Source: Firmicutes bacterium UBA3936 (GTDB lineage: Bacteria; Bacillota; Dethiobacteria; Dethiobacterales; Dethiobacteraceae). Taken from it: a stretch of DNA of 9,488 nucleotides. Within the stretch, counting starts at the first letter, position 1; each line of letters starts with the position of its first letter. The notes under the pieces are model-generated. The model was not told the DNA's origin. It did no database searches and worked only from the letters and a program-made list of their open reading frames with translations. A program made the position numbers and the translations under genes. Shown here one piece after another: positions 1 through 6,772 of the stretch. Location of the stretch: NCBI GenBank assembly GCA_002385745.1, contig DGEC01000057.1, forward strand, positions 469 to 9,956. Reading direction: 5' to 3'.

Positions 1-152
1 TGCGCGGCAATGTGAACTGGGATGTTAAGGAAATATTGGATGACCCGGCCGGTGGAAACCCGCTGTATCAAGGACACCTCAAATGGGGTGAAGGCGGCGG
101 CAACCTGAATATTATCCTTGAATGGGGAACAATTACGGTAAATGAAATCTAG
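1..152 (+). CDS. C-terminal end of an unrecognised protein (5' truncated)
   Basis: An open frame enters from the left edge (first full codon at base 3) and ends at TAG 150-152, giving 49 residues. The other two forward frames hit stops within the first 30 bases. The fragment is rich in Gly, Asn and Trp, and it alternates polar and hydrophobic residues near the end (NLNIILEWGTITVNEI), which suggests beta strands. I see no catalytic motif and do not recognise the family. The start and any signal peptide lie outside the window, so secretion cannot be judged. No T-rich terminator hairpin follows, and the next gene begins 200 bases downstream. Confidence 0.6.
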   Translation, partial: RGNVNWDVKEILDDPAGGNPLYQGHLKWGEGGGNLNIILEWGTITVNEI

Positions 153-223
153 AGTTTAAACAAGCCGCTGTACTTTGCAGAGCAGCCGTGCATCTCAAAA
201 GTAAACAATATGACAGGCATAAT

Positions 224-238
224 TTGCATATATTGCAA
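224..238. promoter_or_regulatory. Short inverted repeat upstream of the GH3 gene, possible operator
   Basis: TTGCA and TGCAA form 5-base inverted arms around a TATAT centre, about 115 bases before the glycosidase start. The spacer also holds an ATGACA (210-215) and a TATATT (229-234), but they are only 13 bases apart, too close for a normal sigma-A promoter. Sugar-responsive repressors often bind palindromes upstream of glycosidase genes, but this one does not match a LacI-type operator. The call rests on symmetry alone. Confidence 0.15.
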
Positions 239-267
239 CATAAAAGAAAAAGGAAATAAATTTATAA

Positions 268-336
268 AACCGGCAGGATTCAAGCGAACAACCGGCAAAG
301 AATACCTAGATGCTGGAAAGGAAGCGAAAACCGGAA
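268..336 (+). repeat. Short direct repeats just upstream of the GH3 gene
   Basis: AACCGGCA occurs at 268-275 and again at 290-297, 22 bases apart (about two helical turns). A third near-copy, AACCGGAA, is at 329-336. The last two belong to a longer repeat, AAGCGAACAACCGG (282-295) and AAGCGAAAACCGG (322-334), differing by one base. The second copy abuts the candidate start at 338. The spacing would suit a regulator binding one face of the DNA, but chance or old duplication is possible. Confidence 0.3.
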
Positions 337-352
337 CATGGGGGTATACAAT

Positions 353-2641
353 ATGAAAGATAAGAAATGGTCTGTCATGAATGTTGGCAATATTTCGACA
401 GTTAAAAATGCCGGCGGGAAAACGCTGTCTTTTTGCACATCTTCAGGTGTAAAAATTTTGACGGAGGACGGTTTTGCTTTTAAGGATTTAAACAAGAACG
501 GCAAGCTTGATCCCTATGAAGACTGGCGCCTTCCCGCCCGGGAGAGGGCAAAGGACCTGGCGAAAAGGATGTCCATAGAGCAGATTGCCGGGCTGATGCT
601 GCACAGCGGCCACCAGGCGGTGCCGGCGGCAGGCGGCTGGTTTGGCGGTACCTATAACGGAAAGGAGTATGAAGAAAGCGGGGCGGAACCCTGGGATCTG
701 ACGGACCAGCAAAAAGATTTCATCATAAAAGCGCATGGGCGCCATATCCTGGTTACTGCCGTGGAAAATGCCGAGACTGCGGCCAGGTGGAGCAATAACT
801 TGCAGGCGCTGGCCGAGGAAGCGGAGCTTGGCATTCCTGTCAATATAAGCTCCGATCCGCGGCATGGCAGTGATGCCGGCAAAGAATACAGTGCCGGCGC
901 CGGCGGGGAAATATCCATGTGGCCGGAGGCGCTGGGTCTGGCTGCTACCTTTGATCCCGGACTGGCGCGGACTTTTGGCGAAGTGGTGGCAAAGGAATAC
1001 AGGGCGCTGGGTATAACCACCGCTTTGTCGCCGCAGATTGATTTGGCGACAGACCCCCGCTGGGGACGTTTTAACGGTACCTTTGGCGAGGATCCTGATC
1101 TGGCTGTAGACATGACAAAAGCCGTTGTGGAAGGATACCAGACCACAAGCGATGAAGAAAGCGAAAACGGCTGGGGCAAGGACAGTATTGTGGCCATGGT
1201 TAAACACTGGCCGGGAGGAGGCAGTGGAGAAGGAGGAAGGGACGGGCATTTTGGCTGTGGCAAATATGCCGTGTATCCGGGCAACAATTTCAGGGAGCAC
1301 CTGCGGCCCTTTACGGAAGGTGCTTTCCGGCTGGACGGCGGCACGGAGAAAGCGGCAGCCGTCATGCCCTACTACACCGTTTCTTACAACCAGGACAAAA
1401 AATACGGGGAGAATGTGGGCAATTCCTACAGTACTTATATCATAAACGACCTTTTGCGCCAGGAGTTCGGCTACGACGAAGTGGTCTGCACTGACTGGGG
1501 GATCACGGGACCCGAACCGCCGACTGAGGACGGTTTAGGGTGGCGCTGCTGGGGGGTAGAGGAAGGCTACACCACGGCGCAGAGACACCTGAAAATCATC
1601 ATGGCAGGAGTGGACCAGTTCGGGGGCAACAACGAGATTGAACCCGTTCTTGAAGCCTACCGCCTTGGTGCGGCCGAATACGGTGAAGCGTTTATGCGCA
1701 AGCGTTTTGAAGAATCGGCTGTCAGGCTGCTTGCCAATATGTTCAGGCTCGGTCTCTTTGAAAACCCCTACCTGGACCCGCAAAAGTCCGCCGAAATCGT
1801 GGGAAACAGCGAGTTTATGGCCCTGGGCTACGAAGCACAGCTAAAATCAATTGTCATGCTGAAAAACCAAAGATGTACCCTGCCCTTGCAGAAAGGTGCA
1901 AGAGTTTATATTCCTAAAAGCTACCGCCCGCAGCAAAAGGACTGGATGGGCAATCCCATTGCCGAATCCTACGATTACCCGGTGAATATAGGGATTGTAA
2001 AGAAATACTTCCACCTGACAGACAACCCAAAGGAGGCGGACTGTGCCCTGGTCTTTATAGAAAGCCCGAACAACACTTTGCGGGGCGGCTACAGCCAGGA
2101 GGATGCAAAAAACGGCGGAAGCGGGTATATACCCATCAGCCTGCAGTACGGGCCCTACCGGGCGGAATATGCCCGGGATCCCAGTATTGCCGGGGATGAC
2201 AGGCCGGGCAAAGTCAAAAACCGCAGCTACAAGAACAAAATGGCTTTTATTGTTAACAGCTCCGACCTGCAAACAGTGCTTGAGACAAGGGAAAAAATGG
2301 CGGATAGCCCCGTTGTTGTCGTGCTGAAAATGGCCAATCCCACCGTTATGGCCGAGTTTGAGCCTGTCGTTGATGCCATACTGGTTGATTTTGGCGTTAC
2401 CGTGCAGGCCATTCTCGATATCATCAGTGGCGCTGCCGAACCGTCAGGCCTTTTGCCTGCGCAGATGCCGGCAAATATGAAGACCGTGGAAGAACAATAC
2501 GAGGATGTGCCGCATGATATGGAATGCTATGTTGATACGGCCGGAAACACCTATGATTTCGGCTTTGGCCTGAACTGGCAGGGAATTATTGATGACGAGC
2601 GGACAAAAAAATATAGGCGGAAAAGCGGCTATAGCTCTTAA
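353..2641 (+). CDS. Glycoside hydrolase family 3 protein (beta-glucosidase/beta-xylosidase type)
   Basis: This encodes a retaining exo-acting glycosidase that would release sugars from the non-reducing end of beta-linked oligosaccharides. Residue numbers are for the 762-aa form starting at 353. Visible GH3 features are DPRWGR (234-239), KHWPG (284-288) and CTDWG with the likely nucleophile Asp381. The C-terminal alpha/beta domain starts near SIVMLKN (499) and ends with a GH3-like YDFGFGLNW. Residues 45-56 form a canonical EF-hand loop (DLNKNGKLDPYE), probably binding calcium. There is no signal peptide and no fibronectin-III domain, so the enzyme is likely cytoplasmic and acts on imported oligosaccharides. 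The start at 353 is preferred because GGGGG lies 8 bases upstream. An in-frame ATG at 338 adds five residues but has only a distant AAGGA. I could not assign the acid/base glutamate, and the exact substrate cannot be read from sequence. Confidence 0.93.
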   Translation: MKDKKWSVMNVGNISTVKNAGGKTLSFCTSSGVKILTEDGFAFKDLNKNGKLDPYEDWRLPARERAKDLAKRMSIEQIAGLMLHSGHQAVPAAGGWFGGTYNGKEYEESGAEPWDLTDQQKDFIIKAHGRHILVTAVENAETAARWSNNLQALAEEAELGIPVNISSDPRHGSDAGKEYSAGAGGEISMWPEALGLAATFDPGLARTFGEVVAKEYRALGITTALSPQIDLATDPRWGRFNGTFGEDPDLAVDMTKAVVEGYQTTSDEESENGWGKDSIVAMVKHWPGGGSGEGGRDGHFGCGKYAVYPGNNFREHLRPFTEGAFRLDGGTEKAAAVMPYYTVSYNQDKKYGENVGNSYSTYIINDLLRQEFGYDEVVCTDWGITGPEPPTEDGLGWRCWGVEEGYTTAQRHLKIIMAGVDQFGGNNEIEPVLEAYRLGAAEYGEAFMRKRFEESAVRLLANMFRLGLFENPYLDPQKSAEIVGNSEFMALGYEAQLKSIVMLKNQRCTLPLQKGARVYIPKSYRPQQKDWMGNPIAESYDYPVNIGIVKKYFHLTDNPKEADCALVFIESPNNTLRGGYSQEDAKNGGSGYIPISLQYGPYRAEYARDPSIAGDDRPGKVKNRSYKNKMAFIVNSSDLQTVLETREKMADSPVVVVLKMANPTVMAEFEPVVDAILVDFGVTVQAILDIISGAAEPSGLLPAQMPANMKTVEEQYEDVPHDMECYVDTAGNTYDFGFGLNWQGIIDDERTKKYRRKSGYSS

Positions 2642-2753
2642 TTTTTATGAAAGGTATTGTATGCCTGTTATGGAATATAGTGGTACTAATACGTGGCGGG
2701 GATTACAGGAGTATCACAGATTTTGGCTTTCGGAAGCATAAAAATGATTGGGC

Positions 2754-2760
2754 AAGGAGG
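2754..2760 (+). promoter_or_regulatory. Ribosome binding site that fixes the tldD start
   Basis: AAGGAGG sits 6 bases before ATG 2767, a perfect Shine-Dalgarno at ideal spacing. The frame stays open upstream to ATG 2647, but that codon has no ribosome binding site. The 40-residue extension it would add is also unlike the N terminus of TldD proteins. Confidence 0.85.
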
Positions 2761-2766
2761 TTTGCA

Positions 2767-4098
2767 ATGTTTGAATATCCTGAGGGTTTGTATGTAGATG
2801 TCCGTATAGAAGAGTATAATTATACCACTATCAGCTTTAAAAAGAACACCCTGCAGGAGCAGAAGGTCCGCGAAAATAAAGGGGCTTTCATCAGGGTATT
2901 TGACGGGCAGCGCTGGTATTATGCCTCTATAACGGATTTGGACAATATACAAGCCCATATTGATGCCCTGGCCAAAATGGCTGTTCCCAATCCCAGAATC
3001 CTGGAACATCCGATCGTTAAGGCTTTTGAAATAAACCGGGACACTGTCATCCGTTATGACAAACAGTCTATAGCCGGCATACCCGTGCAGGAAAAACAGG
3101 CTCTGCTGGAAGAGTTTATTTCACTCATGTCAGACCCGGCCATTGTTCACCATGCCTCCTACTATTCTGATGAAAGGGCAGTCAAAAGCATTTATTCATC
3201 AAAAGGGACCAAGGTTACTTTTGATAAGCAGAACTGCGGCATATTCTTGAGCCTGGATCTTGTTTGCGGCGACAACAGAGACCGGATGGCCGTAGTAAAG
3301 GGAGACGTGTTTTTTGAAAACCTGAAAGACACAAAGGATTATTTTGCTGCGGAAATTGAAAAAAACATTCAATATACCCGGGATGCAAAGCCCGTAACTC
3401 CCGGTGAATATCCGGTGCTGTTAAGCCCTTTGGCGGCAGGAATTTTTACCCATGAAAGCTTCGGGCATAAGAGCGAGTCGGATTTTATGGTCGGCGACGA
3501 AGCGATGATGGCGGAGTGGCCGCTGGAGAAGACTGTCGGCCTTGAACTGTTAAACATTGTCGATGACGGTATGTACCCGGGCGCCGGCTATACGCCTTAT
3601 GATGATGAAGGCACCGGGGCTAAAAAAACATATCTTATTGCAAAGGGTAAACTTACCGGCCGGCTGCACAGCGCCGCAACGGCAGCGCAGCTCGCCGAGC
3701 CTCTCACGGGCAATGCTCGGGCTATGAGCTTTGCCTTTGAGCCCATTGTACGCATGACGACAACTTATATTGAAAAAGGCGACCGGCCGCTTTCCGGGAT
3801 ACTTGCCGAGATGGACAGGGGTATTTTTGTGGATACCGTAAATCACGGTTCCGGGATGTCAACCTTTACCATGGCTCCAGCCCGGGCTTATCTGATTGAA
3901 AACGGCCGTATTACACAACCGGTAAAAATATCTGTGATTACTGGCAATGTGTTTGCAACTCTGGCTGAAGTTGATGCGGTAAGTGCCGAGTTTGAAATGC
4001 ATACCTTTGGCGGAGGCTGCGGCAAGATGGAGCAGCAGGGACTGCCTGTTGGCTTCGGCGGGCCCTACACCAGGGTTAGGAAGCTTAATGTTCAGTAG
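2767..4098 (+). CDS. tldD: TldD-family metalloprotease subunit
   Basis: TldD is the catalytic half of the TldD/TldE heterodimer. In E. coli this cytoplasmic zinc protease degrades unfolded peptides, trims the microcin B17 leader and destroys the antitoxin CcdA. The 443-aa product carries the family HExxxH motif as His229-Glu230-Ser-Phe-Gly-His234, followed by KSESD. Near the C terminus is Cys418 in GGGCGKMEQQG, matching the conserved cysteine that helps bind the metal in characterised TldD. It therefore looks active. Length is slightly below the roughly 450-480 usual for the family. The next gene, tldE, starts 13 bases after the stop, so the two are almost certainly co-transcribed. The 125 bases upstream have no convincing promoter or terminator, so read-through from the glycosidase gene is possible. 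No peptide-maturation enzymes are near, so the substrate is unknown and a general role in peptide turnover is the safest reading. Confidence 0.94.
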   Translation: MFEYPEGLYVDVRIEEYNYTTISFKKNTLQEQKVRENKGAFIRVFDGQRWYYASITDLDNIQAHIDALAKMAVPNPRILEHPIVKAFEINRDTVIRYDKQSIAGIPVQEKQALLEEFISLMSDPAIVHHASYYSDERAVKSIYSSKGTKVTFDKQNCGIFLSLDLVCGDNRDRMAVVKGDVFFENLKDTKDYFAAEIEKNIQYTRDAKPVTPGEYPVLLSPLAAGIFTHESFGHKSESDFMVGDEAMMAEWPLEKTVGLELLNIVDDGMYPGAGYTPYDDEGTGAKKTYLIAKGKLTGRLHSAATAAQLAEPLTGNARAMSFAFEPIVRMTTTYIEKGDRPLSGILAEMDRGIFVDTVNHGSGMSTFTMAPARAYLIENGRITQPVKISVITGNVFATLAEVDAVSAEFEMHTFGGGCGKMEQQGLPVGFGGPYTRVRKLNVQ

Positions 4099-4111
4099 GG
4101 GGAGGGGAAAA

Positions 4112-5341
4112 ATGAATCAGGAGTTTCTTGCCTTAAACAGCAAACAGGCGGCGGTGAGGATTCGCAATACCGGTATTGAGGCTGTCCGGGTCAGGGACAT
4201 CATAAACAAGGGAGTCAGAGTTTATAAGGACGGCAAGATTGGGATAGCGGGCAGCATAGGAGATGTTCCGGACAGTGTTCTGCTTGACAATGCAATTGAT
4301 AATTTAAGCGCAGGTATTGAGTACCCCTATTCTCTTTCAGGCAATAAAACCGACCACCGTGATTATACCGCCGGTCTTATGAGCCAGGAGGAACTTCTCG
4401 GGCATGCGGAGTCCGTTCTGGATATCCTGCGCCGGGAGTATGCGGATTTTGATTTCAGTGAAACCATGTCCTTTAATGAAGTTGTTTTGCATATGCACAA
4501 CACAGAGGGCTTGGACCTGAAGCATAAAGATGCCTATTTTTCCTTGGGACTTGTTTTAAAAGAGAAGAAATCGGCAAATCTGATGGACGGTTCATTAAGT
4601 TACCGGGGCCGCCGTTTTAACCCGGAAAAATTCTGGGCTTTTAACCGGCTTTTTCTGGAGGCCAACCGCCGGCGGGTGGAACTGCCGGAAGGAGATATAT
4701 TGCCGGTGTTTACCCTCGGTTCCTTGGCAGTAGGTTTTTTAACAGATAATCTTAACGGTGAGCGGTATGCCACGGGCAGCTCTCTTTTCAGCGGCAAAAT
4801 TGGCCGGCAACTGTTTAATGAAAAAATTACTCTGGAGCAGAACAGGGATCCCCGGCTTGCAAATCAGGCTTTCTTTGACATGGAAGGCGTTGTAATGCCG
4901 GATGACCGCTGTGTCATGATTGAAAACGGCAAGCTAATCAATGTATTTACCGACAAAAGGAATGCGGCCCTGTACAATCTGCCGCATACAGGTTCCGCCT
5001 CGGGTGATATTGACGGTATACCGGAATTAGCCGGTGCGCCGTTGAGATTCCGTACGGATTCGCGGAACCTTGAAGAAGCCCTTGACGGCCGCAAGGCAGT
5101 ATTTGTTTGGATAACTTCAGGCGGGGATTTTACACACGACGGCACGTTTGCCGCTCCTGTGCAGGTGAGCTTCCTCTTTGACGGTGAGCGCCTCATAGGC
5201 AAGCTGCCCGAGTTTACCATACGCTCCCACCTGAACAAGATGCTCGGGGATGACTACATAGGTACTTTTGACAATGCCTGCCTGTACTACAGCGACTTCC
5301 CGACGCAGCTCCAGGGCTGTTACATGACTATTGCCAGGTAA
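4112..5341 (+). CDS. tldE: TldE/PmbA-family protease partner subunit
   Basis: This 409-aa protein is the non-catalytic partner of TldD. It has no HExxxH motif, as expected for TldE, but keeps the shared fold signature FFDMEGVVMPDD (around 254-265) followed by VMIENGKLINVFTDKR and HTGSASG, which resembles the PmbA consensus. In E. coli the two subunits form a barrel-like heterodimer and both are needed for proteolysis. The start at 4112 is chosen because GGAGG at 4101-4105 lies 6 bases upstream. The frame stays open back to 3983, but that part overlaps tldD by more than 100 bases and reads as an out-of-frame copy of its coding sequence. The tight spacing to tldD matches their role as one complex. 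No T-rich terminator follows the stop. Confidence 0.93.
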   Translation: MNQEFLALNSKQAAVRIRNTGIEAVRVRDIINKGVRVYKDGKIGIAGSIGDVPDSVLLDNAIDNLSAGIEYPYSLSGNKTDHRDYTAGLMSQEELLGHAESVLDILRREYADFDFSETMSFNEVVLHMHNTEGLDLKHKDAYFSLGLVLKEKKSANLMDGSLSYRGRRFNPEKFWAFNRLFLEANRRRVELPEGDILPVFTLGSLAVGFLTDNLNGERYATGSSLFSGKIGRQLFNEKITLEQNRDPRLANQAFFDMEGVVMPDDRCVMIENGKLINVFTDKRNAALYNLPHTGSASGDIDGIPELAGAPLRFRTDSRNLEEALDGRKAVFVWITSGGDFTHDGTFAAPVQVSFLFDGERLIGKLPEFTIRSHLNKMLGDDYIGTFDNACLYYSDFPTQLQGCYMTIAR

Positions 5342-5409
5342 GCTGTTTTGGCCGTCTAAAGGGGGGTATTGATTCAGGATTTCTGCGGAATGTTATACTA
5401 AACAATAGA

Positions 5410-5438
5410 TTGTCTTATGTCTGAAACGATGATAATAT
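5410..5438 (+). promoter_or_regulatory. Candidate sigma-A promoter for the SDR gene
   Basis: TTGTCT (5410-5415) and TAATAT (5433-5438) are separated by 17 bases, each matching four of six consensus positions, in the AT-rich part of the 180-base spacer after tldE. Transcription would start near 5445 and leave a leader of about 75 bases containing a GC-rich hairpin. The placement is sensible, but such weak matches are common in AT-rich DNA. Confidence 0.4.
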
Positions 5439-5464
5439 ATTAATATAAAGTAAAAAGCGGCCTG

Positions 5465-5487
5465 AAACGCGGCTGCCCGCCGCCTTT
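5465..5487 (+). other. GC-rich hairpin in the SDR leader
   Basis: GCGGC (5469-5473) and GCCGC (5479-5483) pair around a 5-base TGCCC loop. The stem can extend by AAA/TTT across one C-C mismatch. Only three T follow, so this is a poor intrinsic terminator for tldDE. It lies 34 bases before the SDR start and could stabilise the mRNA or act as a weak attenuator. No riboswitch class is recognised. Confidence 0.35.
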
Positions 5488-5521
5488 CAACCGCAAAAAT
5501 TATAGCAAGGGAGTGTAGGAT

Positions 5522-6547
5522 ATGAAAGATTTTGCCGGGAAAATTTGTTTTATTACCGGCGGTGCTTCCGGCGCAGGTCTTGGCCAGGCTAAAGTTTTCG
5601 GCAAGGCCGGCATGAAAGTTGCCATCGCGGACGTTCGCCAGGAAGCCCTTGATCAAGCTGTAGAAGAACTGGTAAATTACGGCATCAAGAGGGAAGACAT
5701 TTTGGCCATTCAAGCTGACCTCACAGACCGCGAGCAGTACAAAGCTGCAGCCGACAAGGTCGAGGAGGTTTTCGGCGGCCCGCCACACCTTCTTATCCAG
5801 ACGGCAGGCGTCAACTCATTCGGACCGATTGAAGCATCCACCTTTGACGATTTCGACTGGGTCATGGGTGTTTGCCTTGACCATGTTGTCAACGGCCTGC
5901 TTATCTTTGTGCCCCGCATGATCAAGGCGTATGCGAATAAGACTGAATTCCACGTTGTTACCACTTCCTCCATGGGTGCGTTTATGGCAGGTCCTACCAC
6001 CGGACCTTACTCTGCCGCCAAAGCTGCTGTCAACAATTTGATGTATTCCTATGCCGATGCCCTTAAGCCTTACGGTGGAGGCGCGACAGTGCTTTGCCCC
6101 GGCAACATCAGATCAAACATCGGCGATGCCGAGAAGTATCGCCCCGCGCACCTGAGGAATACGGGCTACCATGTCAGTGAAGGGACAATGAAAACCCTCC
6201 GTGCCATTCATGCCCAGGGTATTGACCCTGTTGAACTGGCAGAAATTCTTAAAGAAGGTATAGAAAACGGACGTGTCATCGTCCTGCCGTCGCGTGATCC
6301 TTCATCATGGGCGGCTCAGCTGCGGGCACAGCACGAAATTATTGAGGACTATACCCTGACTGCCGCAGAGCGTGAAGAAAAATCAAAAGCCCGCATGGCG
6401 GAAATGATGAAGAGATTTGCGCCGAGCGGGGACGAAAAAGACGCTCCGCCTCCGCCACCGATGTGGGGTGTTCCGGAGGGCGGCGAACCCTTTGGACTGG
6501 CTCGCGCCGATCTGGATTGGGTAGACCCGAGCAAGAAGAAAAATTAG
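5522..6547 (+). CDS. Divergent short-chain dehydrogenase/reductase with C-terminal extension
   Basis: This is a cytoplasmic NAD(P)-dependent oxidoreductase of the SDR superfamily, 341 aa. The Rossmann glycine motif is TGGASGAGLG (12-21). Asp37 at the end of the second strand suggests NAD(H) preference. The catalytic Ser150, Tyr163 and Lys167 (YSAAK) are present, followed by CPGNIRSN (192-199). Two usual signatures are changed: the NNAG motif reads QTAG (93-96), and the position of the usual catalytic Asn appears to be Cys118 (VCLDH). A normal SDR core would end near residue 270. Here a charged helix-like stretch (about 280-300), a run of five prolines (309-313) and a Trp/Gly/Asp-rich tail follow. 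Its ribosome binding site AAGGGAG lies 8 bases before ATG. It stands alone between a candidate promoter and a strong terminator. The substrate is unknown; alcohol, ketone or sterol-like substrates are all possible. Confidence 0.88.
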   Translation: MKDFAGKICFITGGASGAGLGQAKVFGKAGMKVAIADVRQEALDQAVEELVNYGIKREDILAIQADLTDREQYKAAADKVEEVFGGPPHLLIQTAGVNSFGPIEASTFDDFDWVMGVCLDHVVNGLLIFVPRMIKAYANKTEFHVVTTSSMGAFMAGPTTGPYSAAKAAVNNLMYSYADALKPYGGGATVLCPGNIRSNIGDAEKYRPAHLRNTGYHVSEGTMKTLRAIHAQGIDPVELAEILKEGIENGRVIVLPSRDPSSWAAQLRAQHEIIEDYTLTAAEREEKSKARMAEMMKRFAPSGDEKDAPPPPPMWGVPEGGEPFGLARADLDWVDPSKKKN

Positions 6548-6580
6548 CGGATTTAGGCGGCTAAAGATAATATTTGCCTG

Positions 6581-6631
6581 AAAAAAGAGCGAAAGTTTTA
6601 AAAATTTTACATAAAACTTCGCTCTTTTTTT
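6581..6631 (+). terminator. Strong intrinsic terminator after the SDR gene
   Basis: AAAAAAGAGCGAAAGTTTT (6581-6599) pairs with AAAACTTCGCTC (6613-6624) with one bulged A, leaving a 13-base loop, and seven T follow (6625-6631). The A-run on the left makes it potentially active in both directions. It closes the SDR transcript 33 bases after the stop. From 6632 to 6772 I see no gene and no convincing promoter, although the next gene presumably starts its own transcript there. Confidence 0.93.
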
Positions 6632-6772
6632 CTCATTCGGTAATTATATCAGCCTTGATTTGCTTTTTCCTATTCGGTGGGGGTGTATCATTAGTAGAAG
6701 CGCGGAATACTGCCGGCAGGAAATGATGGATTTTTGCAGTAGTTTAATATCAAAACCCGAAAGGAGAGAGCT

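Noticed and set aside
166..190. Possible terminator hairpin (GCTG/CAGC) after the first partial gene
   Set aside because: The stem is only 4-5 base pairs with a long loop, and no T-run follows.
488..1365. Long minus-strand open frames opposite the glycosidase
   Set aside because: They mirror the GH3 coding sequence, contain no family motif, and overlap each other in different frames.
2657..2690. Promoter-like TTGTAT with TATAGT or TACTAA upstream of tldD
   Set aside because: Spacings of 13 and 21 bases are outside the usual 16-18, and the matches are weak.
2647..2766. N-terminal extension of TldD beginning MKGIVCLLWNIVVLIRGG, resembling a membrane anchor
   Set aside because: No ribosome binding site precedes ATG 2647, the stretch lies in the intergenic spacer, and ATG 2767 has a perfect AAGGAGG and gives a normal TldD N terminus.
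3983..4111. Upstream extension of the tldE frame overlapping tldD
   Set aside because: It is the out-of-frame reading of the conserved TldD C terminus (GGGCGK region), and GGAGG before ATG 4112 defines the true start.
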